A DNA stretch of 64,000 nt, taken from contig JAAAIG010000013.1 of assembly GCA_015852425.1 (NCBI GenBank), positions 68,600-132,599 on the forward strand, read 5' to 3'. The stretch is from Gryganskiella cystojenkinii (lineage: Eukaryota > Mortierellomycota > Mortierellomycetes > Mortierellales > Mortierellaceae). The notes beneath the pieces are model-generated. The model had not been told where the DNA came from. It worked only from the letters and a program-made list of their open reading frames with translations, and ran no database searches. Within the stretch, counting starts at the first letter, position 1, and each line of letters begins with the position of its first letter. Shown one piece after another: positions 43,971-55,839 of the stretch. The position numbers were made by a program, and so were the translations under genes.

Positions 43971-46900
43971 CTATCTAGTCCACCAGATCTCATTGCCTTT
44001 GACTTTGCGGACGCGTCCAGAGACAGAGCCGATAACACCTTCCTCAAAGTCATCAGGAACCTCTCCGGAAACAGGGCCCTGTGTCCGGGTTATAGGGGTG
44101 ACTTGCACATCATCCTCAGCTTGACCGCCCACAAGTTGCTCCTCAGTCTCGAGCATCAACTCTATCTGAGGATATTGTGGTTCTGTTGACGGGGCATCCG
44201 TCGGGACAGTGAGGATCACGGAGGGGACATCGACAGGAGCTTGCTGGACAGACATTGCAAAGACGTGGTGTTCTTGTTGCTCTTGTTGCTGTTGTTGTTG
44301 TTGTTGTTGTTGATCCTCCACCACTGTTGGAACGACAGGTATACGGACCATGGATTCTTGCTCCGGATCCTCGCTCTCATCCTCATAGACAGAGTCTTCG
44401 CTGTACTCGCCCTCCAAACCGACATCACTGCTGTACTCTTCTTCGTCATGGTCATCATCCTCATCCTCATCCTCACCTTCATATGTATCCCGCGACTCAT
44501 CCTCCCGAGCGCGTCGCATGGCCTCAATTCTCCTCAGACGATCACGACCGAGAGCGCCCATAAAGCCTAGCATCAATGCCATCAAACTGTTTTGCTCCAC
44601 CAACTTGACAAGTTCCCAACCATGACGATCCGGAATCGCAGAACCCGGCTTTGGCATCTTGCACATCCATGCGTCCTTGACCACGGTCGGATGCGCAGGT
44701 GCGGTGGTAGGCCAGTCCGCTGGAGAAATCGGAGCCCCTGCACCGTTCCCCAATGTCGGACTCGGATGTCCGTTCCCTCCAGAACTATTGGACACTATAG
44801 AGAGATGAGAGTCCCGGACGGATCCTGCCTTGGCGGATAAGGGACTATGTCCGTTCTCGATTGGGATACCTAAACCCAGAGTTGTGGGTGTGACCGGAAT
44901 TGGGAGGGTCATTCCATCGGTTGTGCCGTTGGGATTGGTGGATCCCGGGACCTCGTCCTCATCCGAGGCCTCGACACCCAGCAACAGTTCTTTCAGGATC
45001 TGGAGACCAATCGATTGTTCCAATCCAGTATGTTCGTTCAATCGATCCGCGTTCTGACCCTTTGCGACGAGAAGACATTCGGTCAGGACTCTGGCCCATT
45101 CGTCTTTCTCTGCTGCGGACGACGTTCCAAACAAGTAACGACGGCGAGTTCCGAGATCGTTGAGGAGCGAGATTTGAAAGGTATGTCGCATAAACTGTCG
45201 TTCGATTGCAATAGTATGTTTTGTGGGGAGATTTTGAAGATCGTAGTATTGTTCCGGTGTGCCATTGTCGGCGGTCAAGCGAGGTTGGATTGTCAGTGTT
45301 TTCCTTCCCGGGATTGATCCCGTGATCCTGAACCGTTGGCTTCTGTTGGAGCCAAATTCCAGCACGGAAGGTTCGCATTTCAGATCGCGCCCTCCAAGAT
45401 GAATCGAGAAGCGCGGATTTAACACTGGTACGGTGATTGTGATCGGGTCCGAGGGGATCTTGAGCGTCAATCTTGGTGGTAGAGTTGAAGGTGAAATGAG
45501 CAAGGGCCAGAGTTTTCGCATCACAGCCGGGACAGCCGTGGCATTTGTACAATCTGCATTGGGCTGGTCCAGATCAATGTCGAGCGGCTGATGGTGGATC
45601 GAGGAATAGATGCTGTGAAGTGTATCCTTGCAGACGACCCGTTGTTGATCCAAAAGCCTAAAAATCTCTACAAACGAATCCATGGACGGTATAGGGAAAG
45701 CTGTGAGATCATCCAGTTCCAGGGTAACATGTTGTTGAGTTGCAGGGGCAGGGGCAGATGCCAAAGGATTCGGCTCCATGGTGGGAGTAGAGGGAATCGT
45801 TGGCGTGGAAGGTTGGGATCCGATCCTTGGACGAACAAGTGTTCCAACTTCATCTCGTTCCTTGACCAGACTGGCGCCCTCGTTGTTGTGGAGTTGAGCG
45901 TTCAAGACCAACATGGCAACGATCAGCTTGTGCGCCATCGAGGCATCAAAGACCACGACGTTGACATTTGCCTCGTACCATCGCTTTGTGAATTCCTCCA
46001 ACAGATAATCGACTGTATCGATGGTTCGCTCGGAGGATCCTGCCGCACGTTGTTTGGAGGCAAGTCTCTCTGGAAGACTGAGTCGTCCGAGCAACATCCG
46101 AAAAGCCTCGTCCAAAGGCATGCCTGCAAACTGAAACAGATCCAGGAATGAACGGTAGACATGTCGATTTGCCGGGTTCGCCAAGAACAACGCCAGCTGG
46201 GATTTCGAGAGTTCTGGAGTCTTGAACAAGAGATAGGCTACTGAGACTGGATCCGGTTGTAAGGCCTTCTTCTGAATAAACGCATTCAAAGCCCTGGTTG
46301 GGTTCTGATCAAATGTGTGGATAAATTCTGCCAATGCTGGGGGGATCTTGCGTCCACCACTCGCGCCGTTGGTTCCGTTCTTGGCATCGTGCTTGTCGCG
46401 GGTCAGGCTCAGAGAAATCTTTTTCAGCTCGATCACGTCCTTGACCTGGAATCGAGACTCAATCGTCGGGTGTCCGTCCGACATGGGTTTTGCGATCAGT
46501 AACAAATCGCTAAACAAGAAGAGATAGCGATCTTTGACGGTTGAGGTGTTGATGACTTGTAAGATTTTTCCGTGATGTATACATTTCCGGGGAGGGTTCG
46601 TCAACGAGACTGGTTTCTTCTCCTTGAACGCGGGGGTCTCGACTGTCAACACGCTGGGTCGAGAGCCCTTGAGGTGTGATGTCGGCCCCGACTGTTTGTT
46701 AAACTTGTTTCTTCCTGTCGCCTTTCCTTCAGGGGGTCCACCGGGAACAGGTGGCAATGGTTGATTGACAGTGCTGGGGGCAATGGGCAAGATCGATCCC
46801 AGATCCAAAAGTGTCGTGAGGTCTGCTGGGTGAACGACAAGTTGAGGTCGTATCTCGGGCGATCTTGAAATCGAGACTCTGGGTGTCGATCCCCCTGAAT

Positions 46901-48308
46901 TAGGTGATGCTGGCGCGGGTGAGAGAGGATGAACCATCCGTTCCTTGACACGGACAGTGGGTCGAGCGATGGCTGGGGTGATGAGTCCTGGATACAGTCC
47001 TTGGTCCGTGTTTCCCATGGGATCTAAAATATTTTAAAAAAAAAAAAGTTGGCTTATTAACAAAAATGGTAGTATACAATCGATGCAGAGAACTCCGTCT
47101 TTTTTGGTCTGGTAGCCGTCTTGAGAGGACCGCCCGTTCTTACCAGCCATGCTAAACATCGGATGGACATTCCCCGTCCAGGAGGAGGCAGAGGGCGAAA
47201 GCGGAGGTTGCAGATTATCCTGTGTTTCTTGCTGTTCCTTTGTCTTTGACGTAGAGTCCAAGTCCTCTGCAGACTCGAGTTCGACATGCCCCGCCACATG
47301 GTGATCGTAATCGATCTGCCACTGTTGTGGTTGTGTCTCTTCAGCACTATCGTCGTGGTCATCGCTTTCTGCACTGGCATCACGGTGCAAGCGAGAGTTG
47401 TGGTAGAGTCGTTCGTTTTCAGAGTCGCTACCACGGTGGTTATGATCATGACTGTGACCTACAGACTTTATCCAGTGACGGGCATGGTCTGCGGCCGGGG
47501 ATCCAAAGATGGGAGAGTGTGAGAGACTGTTGCTGGTATCGCTTCCACTTTGGTGATGAGAGGAAGAGTGGTGGTGATGGGAATGGGGTGTGAGGTAATG
47601 CCGTGGTTTCGTGTCCTTTGGATGCAAATGGCGATGACCTTTGCCGTGCAGGACTGCGGGACCTGGGGTCGCGACGGGTTGTTTCTTGAGGAGGGCTTGG
47701 AAACTGCGTTCGATCAGTGAGGTGTTGAATTGGGTTCGAGCACCATCGGTCATGGTACTACTCGAGTTGATGATGTTCATGCTACTGCTACTGTTGTTGT
47801 TGTTGCTGCTATTAATACCATAACTGCTACCATTGTTGTTACTGTTACTGTTGCTGCTAGTACTGTTGCGTGGACTTTGCTGGGTCGGTGTCGTTGGTGC
47901 TGTTGTAGCAGCAGTAATTGTGGATATGGATGAGGTCGGGGTGCTGGTACCTGTCTGTTGATAAGACAAAGAAGGAGAGGTAGAAGAAGACATGCGGCTG
48001 GCCGACATGGCCCTGGACAGCCCAGAGGGCGTGGGTGTGGAAGAGCGGTTGGGTGTTGCTGGTCTAGCCTGCTGAGTAGTAGGTGAAGTTACGCTGGAAG
48101 AGGATGCAAAGGTGGAATGAGAAGGTGAGGGCGGCAATGGCGCAGAGTGGTAATGAGATGTGGGAGATTGAGCATTGGGATGGGCATGGGCATGTGTAAA
48201 GGCCCTGGCAGGTGGAGTCGTGTTGACCGGCGAGGGTGCAGTCGAGAGAGAAGTTGACCTCGGTTGGGGCGTTGATGGTCGCGAGGAGGATTTTGGAGTT
48301 GTCGGCAT
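43971..48308 (-). CDS. Arf guanine-nucleotide exchange factor with PH and Sec7 domains
   Basis: Model: complement(join(43971..47023, 47144..48308)), 1405 residues. Exon 1 codes for a disordered Ser/Thr/Pro/Asn region with His-rich patches. A PH-like segment near residues 530-620 follows (RKCIHHGKILQVINTS, RYLFLFSDLLLIAKP). The Sec7 domain is near 615-785: FIHTFDQNPTRALNAFIQKK, FLANPANRHVYRSFLDLFQF, AGMPLDEAFRMLLGRLSLPE with the Glu-finger region, and FDASMAHKLIVAMLVLNAQL. A second PH-like segment follows near 980-1040 (HTFQISLLNDLGTRRRYLFG, EKDEWARVLTECLL). Sec7 domains load GTP on Arf GTPases for vesicle budding; PH domains bind phosphoinositides. The tail is acidic with a polyglutamine run. 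Order resembles the IQSEC/EFA6/Syt1 group, but I cannot choose between them. The 3' end faces Rim20/PalA with a gap of only 64 bases. Confidence 0.85.
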
Positions 48309-48340
48309 TTCTGTGTTTTCTTTTTTTTTTGTGGGGAGAT

Positions 48341-48412
48341 GGAATTGAAGGGAAGGGAAGGGAATTGAAGGGAAGGGAGGGGAAGGGAAGAGGGAGGGGA
48401 GGAACGGAGGGC
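48341..48412. repeat. G-rich minisatellite-like repeat in the Sec7 gene leader
   Basis: Two near-identical 20-base units (GGAATTGAAGGGAAGGGA plus AG or GG) at 48341-48360 and 48361-48380, followed by more GGGA blocks. It lies 30-100 bases upstream of the Sec7-protein ATG; the transcribed strand there is a pyrimidine-rich leader. The many GGG runs on the + strand could form a quadruplex. Confidence 0.65.
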
Positions 48413-48586
48413 AAAGAAAAGAATGGATGAAAAGGAATGGATGGAATGGACAGTAAGGAAGACGGTGCAGAAAACCGTTATTTTTTTAATGTCCTTTTTC
48501 GCACTGAATAATGAAAATGAAAAATGAAATGAAAATGAAAAAAAAATAGGTTCGACACACTGTTTGTTTTGTTTATTTTGCCCTGT

Positions 48587-50725
48587 TCACTTTTTTTCCC
48601 GTTCTTTGATCAGTGTCTGCAAATACTGGTAGTACCAAACACACTTTTTGCGGGACGGATGCAGATCTCCTCCCAACTGGCCTAACCTTGGTAACGACTT
48701 GATCAACCACTCGAGATCATTCTCGCGCATCTCCTGCTGCGTGTCCGACAAGTATATCGCCTCTAGTGTTCGCACCTGTCTCAAACCTGACAGCCCTCGA
48801 TCCAGTCGCATCTCCAACGAACCATGACTGTCCCCAGAACTTCGCGTCAGATTCAACATCACAAGACTCTTGAATTGACCCAGTCGTTCAAAGATCTGGA
48901 ATTGTCGCCAATGCTGTGCGTTCGCTTCCAGCGTGTACGCGGGATTCGAAATCCTGTTCACACTCCTCGTTGCGACCGGTCTGTTGTTGTTCTGGGTAGA
49001 TGATGCTTTTTTCTTTTTCTTTTTCTTTTTCGTGTCTTGAGAACCAGGTTCGGACTCGTCTGGGGTTGATACTTGGGCTGATGCTGAGGACGGGACTGGA
49101 TCTGGACTGGGCCCTGGACTTGGACCTGGGGTTGCGGCCGTGGACATAGTCTTGGTTGTGGGCATGGGATTTGATGCAGGAGTGAGCTTGGTCGTTGGCT
49201 TGGTACCTGCTGTAGCTGTTTGCATCCTGGATCCTCGACGGTTGACATAAATCGGGATGTGCCAGTGCCTCAAACCTTTGCAAACCCATTCTCGGGCCTG
49301 AACCGCTCCATCGTTCCTCCTTTTTGTCCTTCGTTTCTCGAGATCATCATCGCCTTCTACATCTTCTCCTTTGTCCTCGCCCATCGTTTCAGCAGGCTCC
49401 AAAGTGATATCCATCTCGCTAATCATATCGCCTCCGATATACTCTAGCCCTGGACACGTACACAGAATCTCGTGGAGCATCGCGCTCGAGACCCCGAAAC
49501 ACCTTGCCAGATCCAAATGCACAAGTGTCTCTGCTTGTCGATTCAGCAAGATCTGGTATCCGGGATCGCCCAAGCCCAATCCACCATAGAATGTAAACAC
49601 TTCCAGTCCTGTCGGTACTGTTTGCAGGACCAAGTCTGCCGAACTATTGGAACCCGGCATCTTGACGGACTTTAGTCGAGGCCAGACTGAAGAAGAAAGA
49701 AAAGGAGGAGGAGGAAGAATTGTCGAGGAGGCCACGGCCAGGGACAGGGACTCGATGATGCCTTCACACGCGTGGATAAAAACGTTTGTGGAACGCTCCA
49801 CACTTACCGATTGAAGGTTTTCACTGCTTCTCAGGATCTTGGAGAATCGTTCCGTCGCAGATAGGTCGCACTGAAACTGTTCGAGAGAGAATTTTTCGAG
49901 TCTTGAGGGACATCGTTGCTGGTCTTGTTGGTATTGTCCTGGCTGTTGTTGCTCTGACAGTGTGGAAGACGAAAACAGCTGCATCGACGAGGACGAGTAG
50001 AGTGATTCGTATGGTTCAGGAGGAGCCTTGGACAGGTCAATGGCCCAGACACTGTTGAGTTCCAGTTTAGTCAATCGACCATGCTCACATATCTTCCAAA
50101 AGACTGCCAGGGCATCCTTCTCGCCAACCGTAACTTGGTTCAGGCAAAGTTCTCGTAGGTGCTCAAGGTCTAGGACTGTTCTCCAAAACAAAACATTGTC
50201 TCCCAGTGGCCTTGGATTCTTCTCTGGACCGCTTCTCTTCATCCGCAAATTACGCAAATGGAGTTTTTCCAGGGTGTGGGCATGACGATGGATCAACTGA
50301 ACAGGGAGTCCATCCAGATCGTCCGTAAACCAGAACTTTGTCGGATCCTGATTCCGTTCCCCGTGAAAATAGCGGACATCGGGTGCTCCATAGCTCTGGG
50401 CGATTCCACAGAGCCTGAGTTCCGAGAGCTGCGGTAGATAGAGTTGGTCAAGATAGTCAATCGAGAAGCAGTCGTAGAGGATTAGGGACCGAACCCAACT
50501 TTGATATTTAATCAAGGTCGTCAAGGGCACCGTTTTTGATCGGGAGTAGGAGTTTTCGGGGAGAACGATGGTCTTGTAGACCTGGCGACCAAAAGCGGAG
50601 AAGAATGTTTTCGAAACTCGGAGACAGGCGATTCGGTCGCGACGGGCAGTGACAAGAGTACTGACGATCGCGACAATCTCGTCAATCTCGAGGGGTTTCC
50701 TAGACAGGGATGATGGTCCGTTCAT
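48587..50725 (-). CDS. F-box-like/leucine-rich-repeat protein
   Basis: Single exon, 712 residues. An F-box-like N-terminus is visible: LEIDEIVAIVSTLVTARRDR, then IACLRVSKTFFSAFGRQVYK, the usual 'l..l.li...l......l..vck.w...' pattern. The rest is made of degenerate leucine-rich repeats (YLDQLYLPQLSELRLCGI, HTLEKLHLRNLRMKR, LEHLRELCLNQVTV), interrupted near residues 500-590 by a disordered Pro/Thr/Ser insert with a Lys run. The C-terminus returns to LRR-like sequence (LERLGQFKSLVMLNLT, LEWLIKSLPRLGQLGGDLHP). Such proteins are abundant in Mortierella-type genomes and usually act as substrate receptors of SCF ubiquitin ligases. The substrate is unknown and the F-box match is divergent. Confidence 0.8.
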   Translation of the reverse strand: MNGPSSLSRKPLEIDEIVAIVSTLVTARRDRIACLRVSKTFFSAFGRQVYKTIVLPENSYSRSKTVPLTTLIKYQSWVRSLILYDCFSIDYLDQLYLPQLSELRLCGIAQSYGAPDVRYFHGERNQDPTKFWFTDDLDGLPVQLIHRHAHTLEKLHLRNLRMKRSGPEKNPRPLGDNVLFWRTVLDLEHLRELCLNQVTVGEKDALAVFWKICEHGRLTKLELNSVWAIDLSKAPPEPYESLYSSSSMQLFSSSTLSEQQQPGQYQQDQQRCPSRLEKFSLEQFQCDLSATERFSKILRSSENLQSVSVERSTNVFIHACEGIIESLSLAVASSTILPPPPFLSSSVWPRLKSVKMPGSNSSADLVLQTVPTGLEVFTFYGGLGLGDPGYQILLNRQAETLVHLDLARCFGVSSAMLHEILCTCPGLEYIGGDMISEMDITLEPAETMGEDKGEDVEGDDDLEKRRTKRRNDGAVQAREWVCKGLRHWHIPIYVNRRGSRMQTATAGTKPTTKLTPASNPMPTTKTMSTAATPGPSPGPSPDPVPSSASAQVSTPDESEPGSQDTKKKKKKKKASSTQNNNRPVATRSVNRISNPAYTLEANAQHWRQFQIFERLGQFKSLVMLNLTRSSGDSHGSLEMRLDRGLSGLRQVRTLEAIYLSDTQQEMRENDLEWLIKSLPRLGQLGGDLHPSRKKCVWYYQYLQTLIKEREKK

Positions 50726-51066
50726 GCGATTGTCGGAATCGAAGATTTATGTAACGAGAGGGGAAGAGAATGCAGGTAATGTTGAATGAATGACAAAAGA
50801 TAGAAAATTAAAAAAAAAAATCCTCTGCAGAATTTGGATGCCGCAGCCTCAGGCCTCGTTTGTTACACAAACGGCTCATTCACACCATTATGATATGTAA
50901 TATACAGGTATAGTGAGTTGTAAAGTGTTGTCCCGGTGCGGATGGAAGACTATGCGAGCAAGAAAACAAAGGGAAAAGAACAGACAGTCAGCTCGAAAAG
51001 ATCTATGAAGAACTGTCCTCGTGCGTGTGCGGAGGTGAGAGGGGAGAGAGGATCACTCACCTTGTT
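50726..51066. other. Intergenic, no gene seen
   Basis: 341 bases between two - strand genes, A/T-rich near 50800-50820 (poly-A). This is the promoter region of the F-box gene; nothing else is recognised. Confidence 0.4.
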
Positions 51067-54000
51067 TTAACACTCGCGTTCATGAGGTTCCAGGTAAGCA
51101 ATCTGGAGATAATCAAAGATCTCTCTTTCTGTTCGACCAGCCACCCATTCCCCCCTATCAATTTTGTTCCTATGCGCATCCCGGACCACATTCTTGAACA
51201 GGCCTTTATCATTCAAACTCATCCCCCGCTTCTGGGCCAAAAGTCGCAGGGATCGGTTACAGATATCATTTCCTGTGAAATAGATCAACACTGCACCATG
51301 GTGCACATGAGGGACGACAAGAATATCAATGTGTCGATGAGGGTACTCTACACTGGGAGCATCGCTCGGTAACTTGCAAACACCCATGTACTTGAAATGC
51401 TTCGGTTGATTTGCCATCGATTCTTCATACGTCGGCTTTGAGAGATGGTCGACCAAAAAATCCTGCTGGATCAAGTCTGTGAGAATGTGTTCCATAATCA
51501 AAAATAGTTCGTCCCCATCGTTGATGTCAGGTCGCGTCACGACTATATCCACATCGCCACAGTCCTGTTGTCCTCGACGGTACGATCCTGTCACTTGGAC
51601 ATCAATATCAGAGTGCAGTCTTTGAGCGGCTTCTCGGACGATTGTACCAATCTTTTCCACCTCTTTTCTCGAGATTCTTTTTTGAAGGTCCTGTCATTGA
51701 TTTGGGAAGACGTAAAAAGTTAGCCATGAGGAAAGTGAGAGTATTCCTCTATCGGGACAAGAGCAAATTCTTCTTCCATTGACTTACATCGTAATACTTG
51801 AGGCCCGAGATTTGATTTTGATTCAGATTTGGTAACTTACGAACATCATCCAGGGTCCGCAATCCTTGATTATACCATTCTGTCGCCTTCTCCGGACCAA
51901 CGCCATAAATGCCCTTGAAAAGAGCCTCGACCGACTTGCGATCGACATCCCAGTTCAAGTGATCCAGTTTCTTGATACGACCCAAGGAGACACACTCGCC
52001 AATCTTTTGCGCCAACTTCTTGCCAACCCGCGGGACTTTCAGGGCCATCTCCTCTGACGTGATCTCATAATCTAAGGCTCGAATAGCTGTGATCGCCTTG
52101 CGGTAGTTGATGACCTTGTACTGTTCCTTTGAACCCCTAAACTTGTTCTCCTCGTAATGATCCATAAGTACTTTGAGCTATCGTGTAAAGGAAGAGAATA
52201 TAGAGCAGATAAGCATATGGGACCAATAAATCAAGATCTGCATCTGCATCCGCGGTTTACCCGGTTCCTTTACTTGTTCCAAGATAGCCTTGTTGTGAAT
52301 TGGCTCGTCTTTCCTCCCGCTTTCTCGACGCTTTCCCTAGAATAATCATGTTCGTGTTCGTTCTATTTTAGTAAACCCCAACAGAAACTGAGTCCCATAA
52401 ACGCAGATCGTCACGACAGTTACCTCTGATTTCCCCGAGTTGATGATCTGTAAGAGGACAGCCTCCTTGTCTTTCTCAGGATTGACGGTCTCTGACTCTT
52501 TCGGAGGGTCCAGGCCCTTGCGACTCTTTTCATCCCGAGGTTTATTTTGCTCGTTCTGATCTTCATCCTCATCCAAGTCTGAGGCCTCGGGACCCTAATA
52601 ATGCGAATAACGGTGTAATTTATATATAAAAGATTTGTCATCCAACGAAAGTGAAGTCGCATAAACAACCATTGCTTGCTATTTTTCAGTTCCGTCAGTC
52701 CGTTTTAAAAGAACTTACCTCCAATGACCCCTCCTGCATGCCAAGCACAATGTTGTCGAATTCGATCTGCTCGCCTGTCGTCGTACTCTCGAACTTAGCA
52801 TATCGCGCCTTTGGAGCTTCACTGGCAGATGTAGATATAGACGCTTTGGCGGGCGCCGTAGTTTTTGCCGTAGCCTGTATCCGGGGTGGAGTTTCCGATG
52901 TAGGAGAGTCGCCCCTTGTTTCTGGAATATGGACCTCAGGTTTCGAGATCGGGTATTTGGAAGGATCCATAGGTTTTTTGAACTGGTGGAGGTTCAAACA
53001 CCAATAAGTAAGGTTAATAATGGCTCAGATGACAGTCCCCGGTCACAACTAGACGGTTAAGTTGTGTCATTACCATAATTGTATCCTGTAACCATGTAGT
53101 GTTCACAATTGCTATGGTAGACTACCATTTTTTTTTAGAAAAAAAAAAGACGATTGTATGTCAGGCGCCGAAAAATCATATTTGCCAAAANNNNNNNNNN
53201 TGAATCAACCATCATCTGTTAAAACGACGCGTGCACTATTTTTTACCTGAATATGATCGACTTTAAAGAGTTTCTTCACAGCATCGGTACTGGTCAAGGT
53301 CGTGACGATATGGGTTGTCAATTTTTGGTCTAGTGGTGGCAAATTTTCCTGCACGTTATGATGGATCGAGACAATTTTGGTCTTCGGTCCGAGCCACTGA
53401 CCATGGAGTTGCCGAACTCTCTCCCGAGACAAATCATACACGACCTTGTCCATCCCTACGGGGATAGCATAAACTCTCACATCGGAGAGAGGACCATGCG
53501 CCGCTGGTGTGGTCGTTGTTGATGATGCGGCTCTACCTGCTGAAGTGGTTCCTGTCACAGATGCTCGATGTTCCCGACCCTGCTGTGGTTCGATGATGGC
53601 GGTTGAGGTGTTGCCTCGTTTTCCGATTTGATCCGCACTTTTCTCCTTTGGTGTTTCTTCTCCGCTCTCCGAATCCAGATCAATTACAGAAGTCTTTTTT
53701 CGAATTCCTGGTCCGGCCGAGGTGGTGCTGGTCATCGTCCGTGACATCCCGGAAGATGCAGCTTGTTTGGGTGATTGTACAACAGCTGAAGGGGCTGCAG
53801 CATTCAATGGTTTCTTTCTCGATCGTAGAGTACTCGCGATGGTCATGACCGACTCTTTGTCCTTTTTCGATTTAGTAGGGGCTGCACCCGCTGCAGAGCT
53901 GGTTGAAGCCGTTCGGTTATCCAAGACAAGTGGGTTGTGGACATCGGTTGCACTGCCCTTCTTCCCAGCTTGATCTTGGCTTCTGCGTTCGTCTTCGATC

Positions 54001-55460
54001 ATCTCGCTCATAGCGCGATGGAGGTCCCTGTTGGAGGAAGTACGCTTCTTCTTGACATGGGCAGTATTTTGACCGCTACCGCTTTCTGTATCCGACAACA
54101 GGTCTGAGGTAGTCCCGCCAGCAGGACTAAGAACATGCTTTTGTCCCGATCTTGATGATGTCGGAGTTGGAGGATCCATTTCGGAAACACTGTGTTCGAA
54201 ATCGGGTGTACTTGCCACGAAATCAAGGACGTCAGGATTGTCCTGATCCATTGCTGTGGGTTCAGCTTCTGGTGATTCCTCTATGACCGTTATTGGTTTT
54301 TCGGCGGACGATCTGCGGCCGATTTCATGTGTACCAGGTGTTGGTTGTGCTTTCTCTTGAGCTCGGTCTGGGACCTGCTCGACCGCCTTTCTGTCTAAGG
54401 GTATTGAATGGTGGTCCGTCGACTCGAAGTCCGAAATTGCGCTGGGAATATGTTTCGTGACTATGGGTATTTTCCTGGTAGTTGAGGTCTCTTGACGGGT
54501 TTGATGCGTTGACGTGCTCGGTTTCGTAATCGAGAGAACGTTGTCCGTGTCACTGAGATTGGCATGTGCGGTCGGGGTCTCCTTGTGAGAGAATCGGTGT
54601 TTGCTCTGAGCGCCAGTCGTTTCGATTGCGTAACTATCGTTTGTGATCGCTGTATTAGGGATATGATCCCTAGTCGACGATTGTAGGAGGTGTTCTGGTA
54701 GCAGTGGATGACTAGTAGGTTGCGTTGATATTGACAATATTTGTGTTGTTGTTGGAGTGGACTTTTGTAGGGATAGAGTCTCCTGAGATATGTCCCCATG
54801 TGTTGACTCTGCTGGCGGAGGTGATGATGCCTTTCGCTTTCGAATAAGTTCTAGACTTTCTTCCGAGGTCGCACTGGTATCCACGAGTTGAATCGAAGAT
54901 GATGACAGCGACGATGATGAAGACGTTAAAGATATTTGCTCTTCAGAATCGTTCTTGCGCCACCAGGGGTCAAAGCCTTGATCGGTCATGAACGGCAGAG
55001 GCATATTGGCCGGTGACCCAGCTACGGTCGCCACATCCTGGAGAAGTTCTGCAGCAGTCGATTTGGGGGCTACTCGACGTTTTTTTCCGGTCGAGCTGAT
55101 CGGGATACGAGGTGCTTGCATCAGTTCCACGGGGATACGACCCTCGTCTTCCTCGGCCAGGTTTTTTTCGATCGCGGCAAGCCTTGTGTCGAACTCTTTG
55201 GTCGGGGTAGTAGACTCGGCAGTAGGGTTAGTGGTTATGCTGTGGGACGGGGTATCAGTCTCTGGCGTTCTCGACTTTGATCTAGACTTTGAAGGAGCAG
55301 GAGCAGCAGCGGCAGTTGTTGATGGCGGTGGTTGCAGTCGATGAGAAGAAGAAGACGACGACGAGGACGTTGGATTCGAGTGTGGTGAGGAGCGTGAAGA
55401 AGACGACGAAGAAGAAGAGGAAGCAAAAGAGACGCTTTTGGTTTTCCCCTTCTCAGTCAT
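51067..55460 (-). CDS. POLL: DNA polymerase family X, lambda type (BRCT + lyase + polymerase), interrupted by an N gap
   Basis: Visible exons: 55460 down to about 53201 or 53247, then 52982..52719, 52594..52424, 52177..51788, 51690..51067; all clear junctions are phase 0. If exon 1 ends at 53247 the product is 1220 residues. Family-X enzymes fill short gaps in base-excision repair and end joining. The polymerase core is unmistakable: lyase domain near VPRVGKKLAQKIGECVSLGR, then IYGVGPEKATEWYNQGLRTL, GSYRRGQQDCGDVDIVVTRP (two catalytic Asp), HRHIDILVVPH (third Asp), IYFTGNDICNRSLRLLAQKR and the AYLEPHERE end. A BRCT domain (from LSDVRVYAIPVGMDKVVYDL to KKLFKVDHI) lies at about residues 645-745, after a very long Ser/Thr-rich N-terminus. 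The BRCT end runs into the ten Ns at 53191-53200 and appears frame-shifted there, so the exon 1/exon 2 junction is uncertain. Confidence 0.9.
53191..53200. other. Assembly gap (run of ten N)
   Basis: The only ambiguous bases in the window, inside the pol lambda-type gene between the BRCT-coding sequence and the next exon. The true gap length cannot be known from the sequence. Confidence 0.99.
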
Positions 55461-55839
55461 TGGGATTGGACTTGATTAGGCAAAAGGCTCAAATGTGACA
55501 GAAGAAATGAATGAACACAATTGGCAGATGGCTGGCTGGATGTTCATTGCTCCTTGACAACACGACAGGCACACAGATATCGACAATGAGTAATTCTCGG
55601 CGTCGTAATGTGAAAGGAGGAGGGTACAATCAGACAAAGAAACCAAGGGCGAGGAGTAATGCGAAAAGAATGCAAAAAAAAAAAAAAAGTTCCCGCGAAA
55701 AAAAAAAAGTGTGAGACATGAAAAAACAAAATTGGTGGCGTGATGGGTTGATTTGGAGACCGTCATTTCTTTTTATTTCGGTGCTCTGCATGGCGATTAT
55801 GATACAAGTTGTTTGGAGGAAAGGAAAGAAAACAAAAGG
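55461..55839. other. Intergenic with poly-A runs, no gene seen
   Basis: Promoter region of the polymerase gene on the - strand. Two A-runs occur at 55675-55688 and 55701-55709. Frames on both strands here are low-complexity. Confidence 0.45.
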
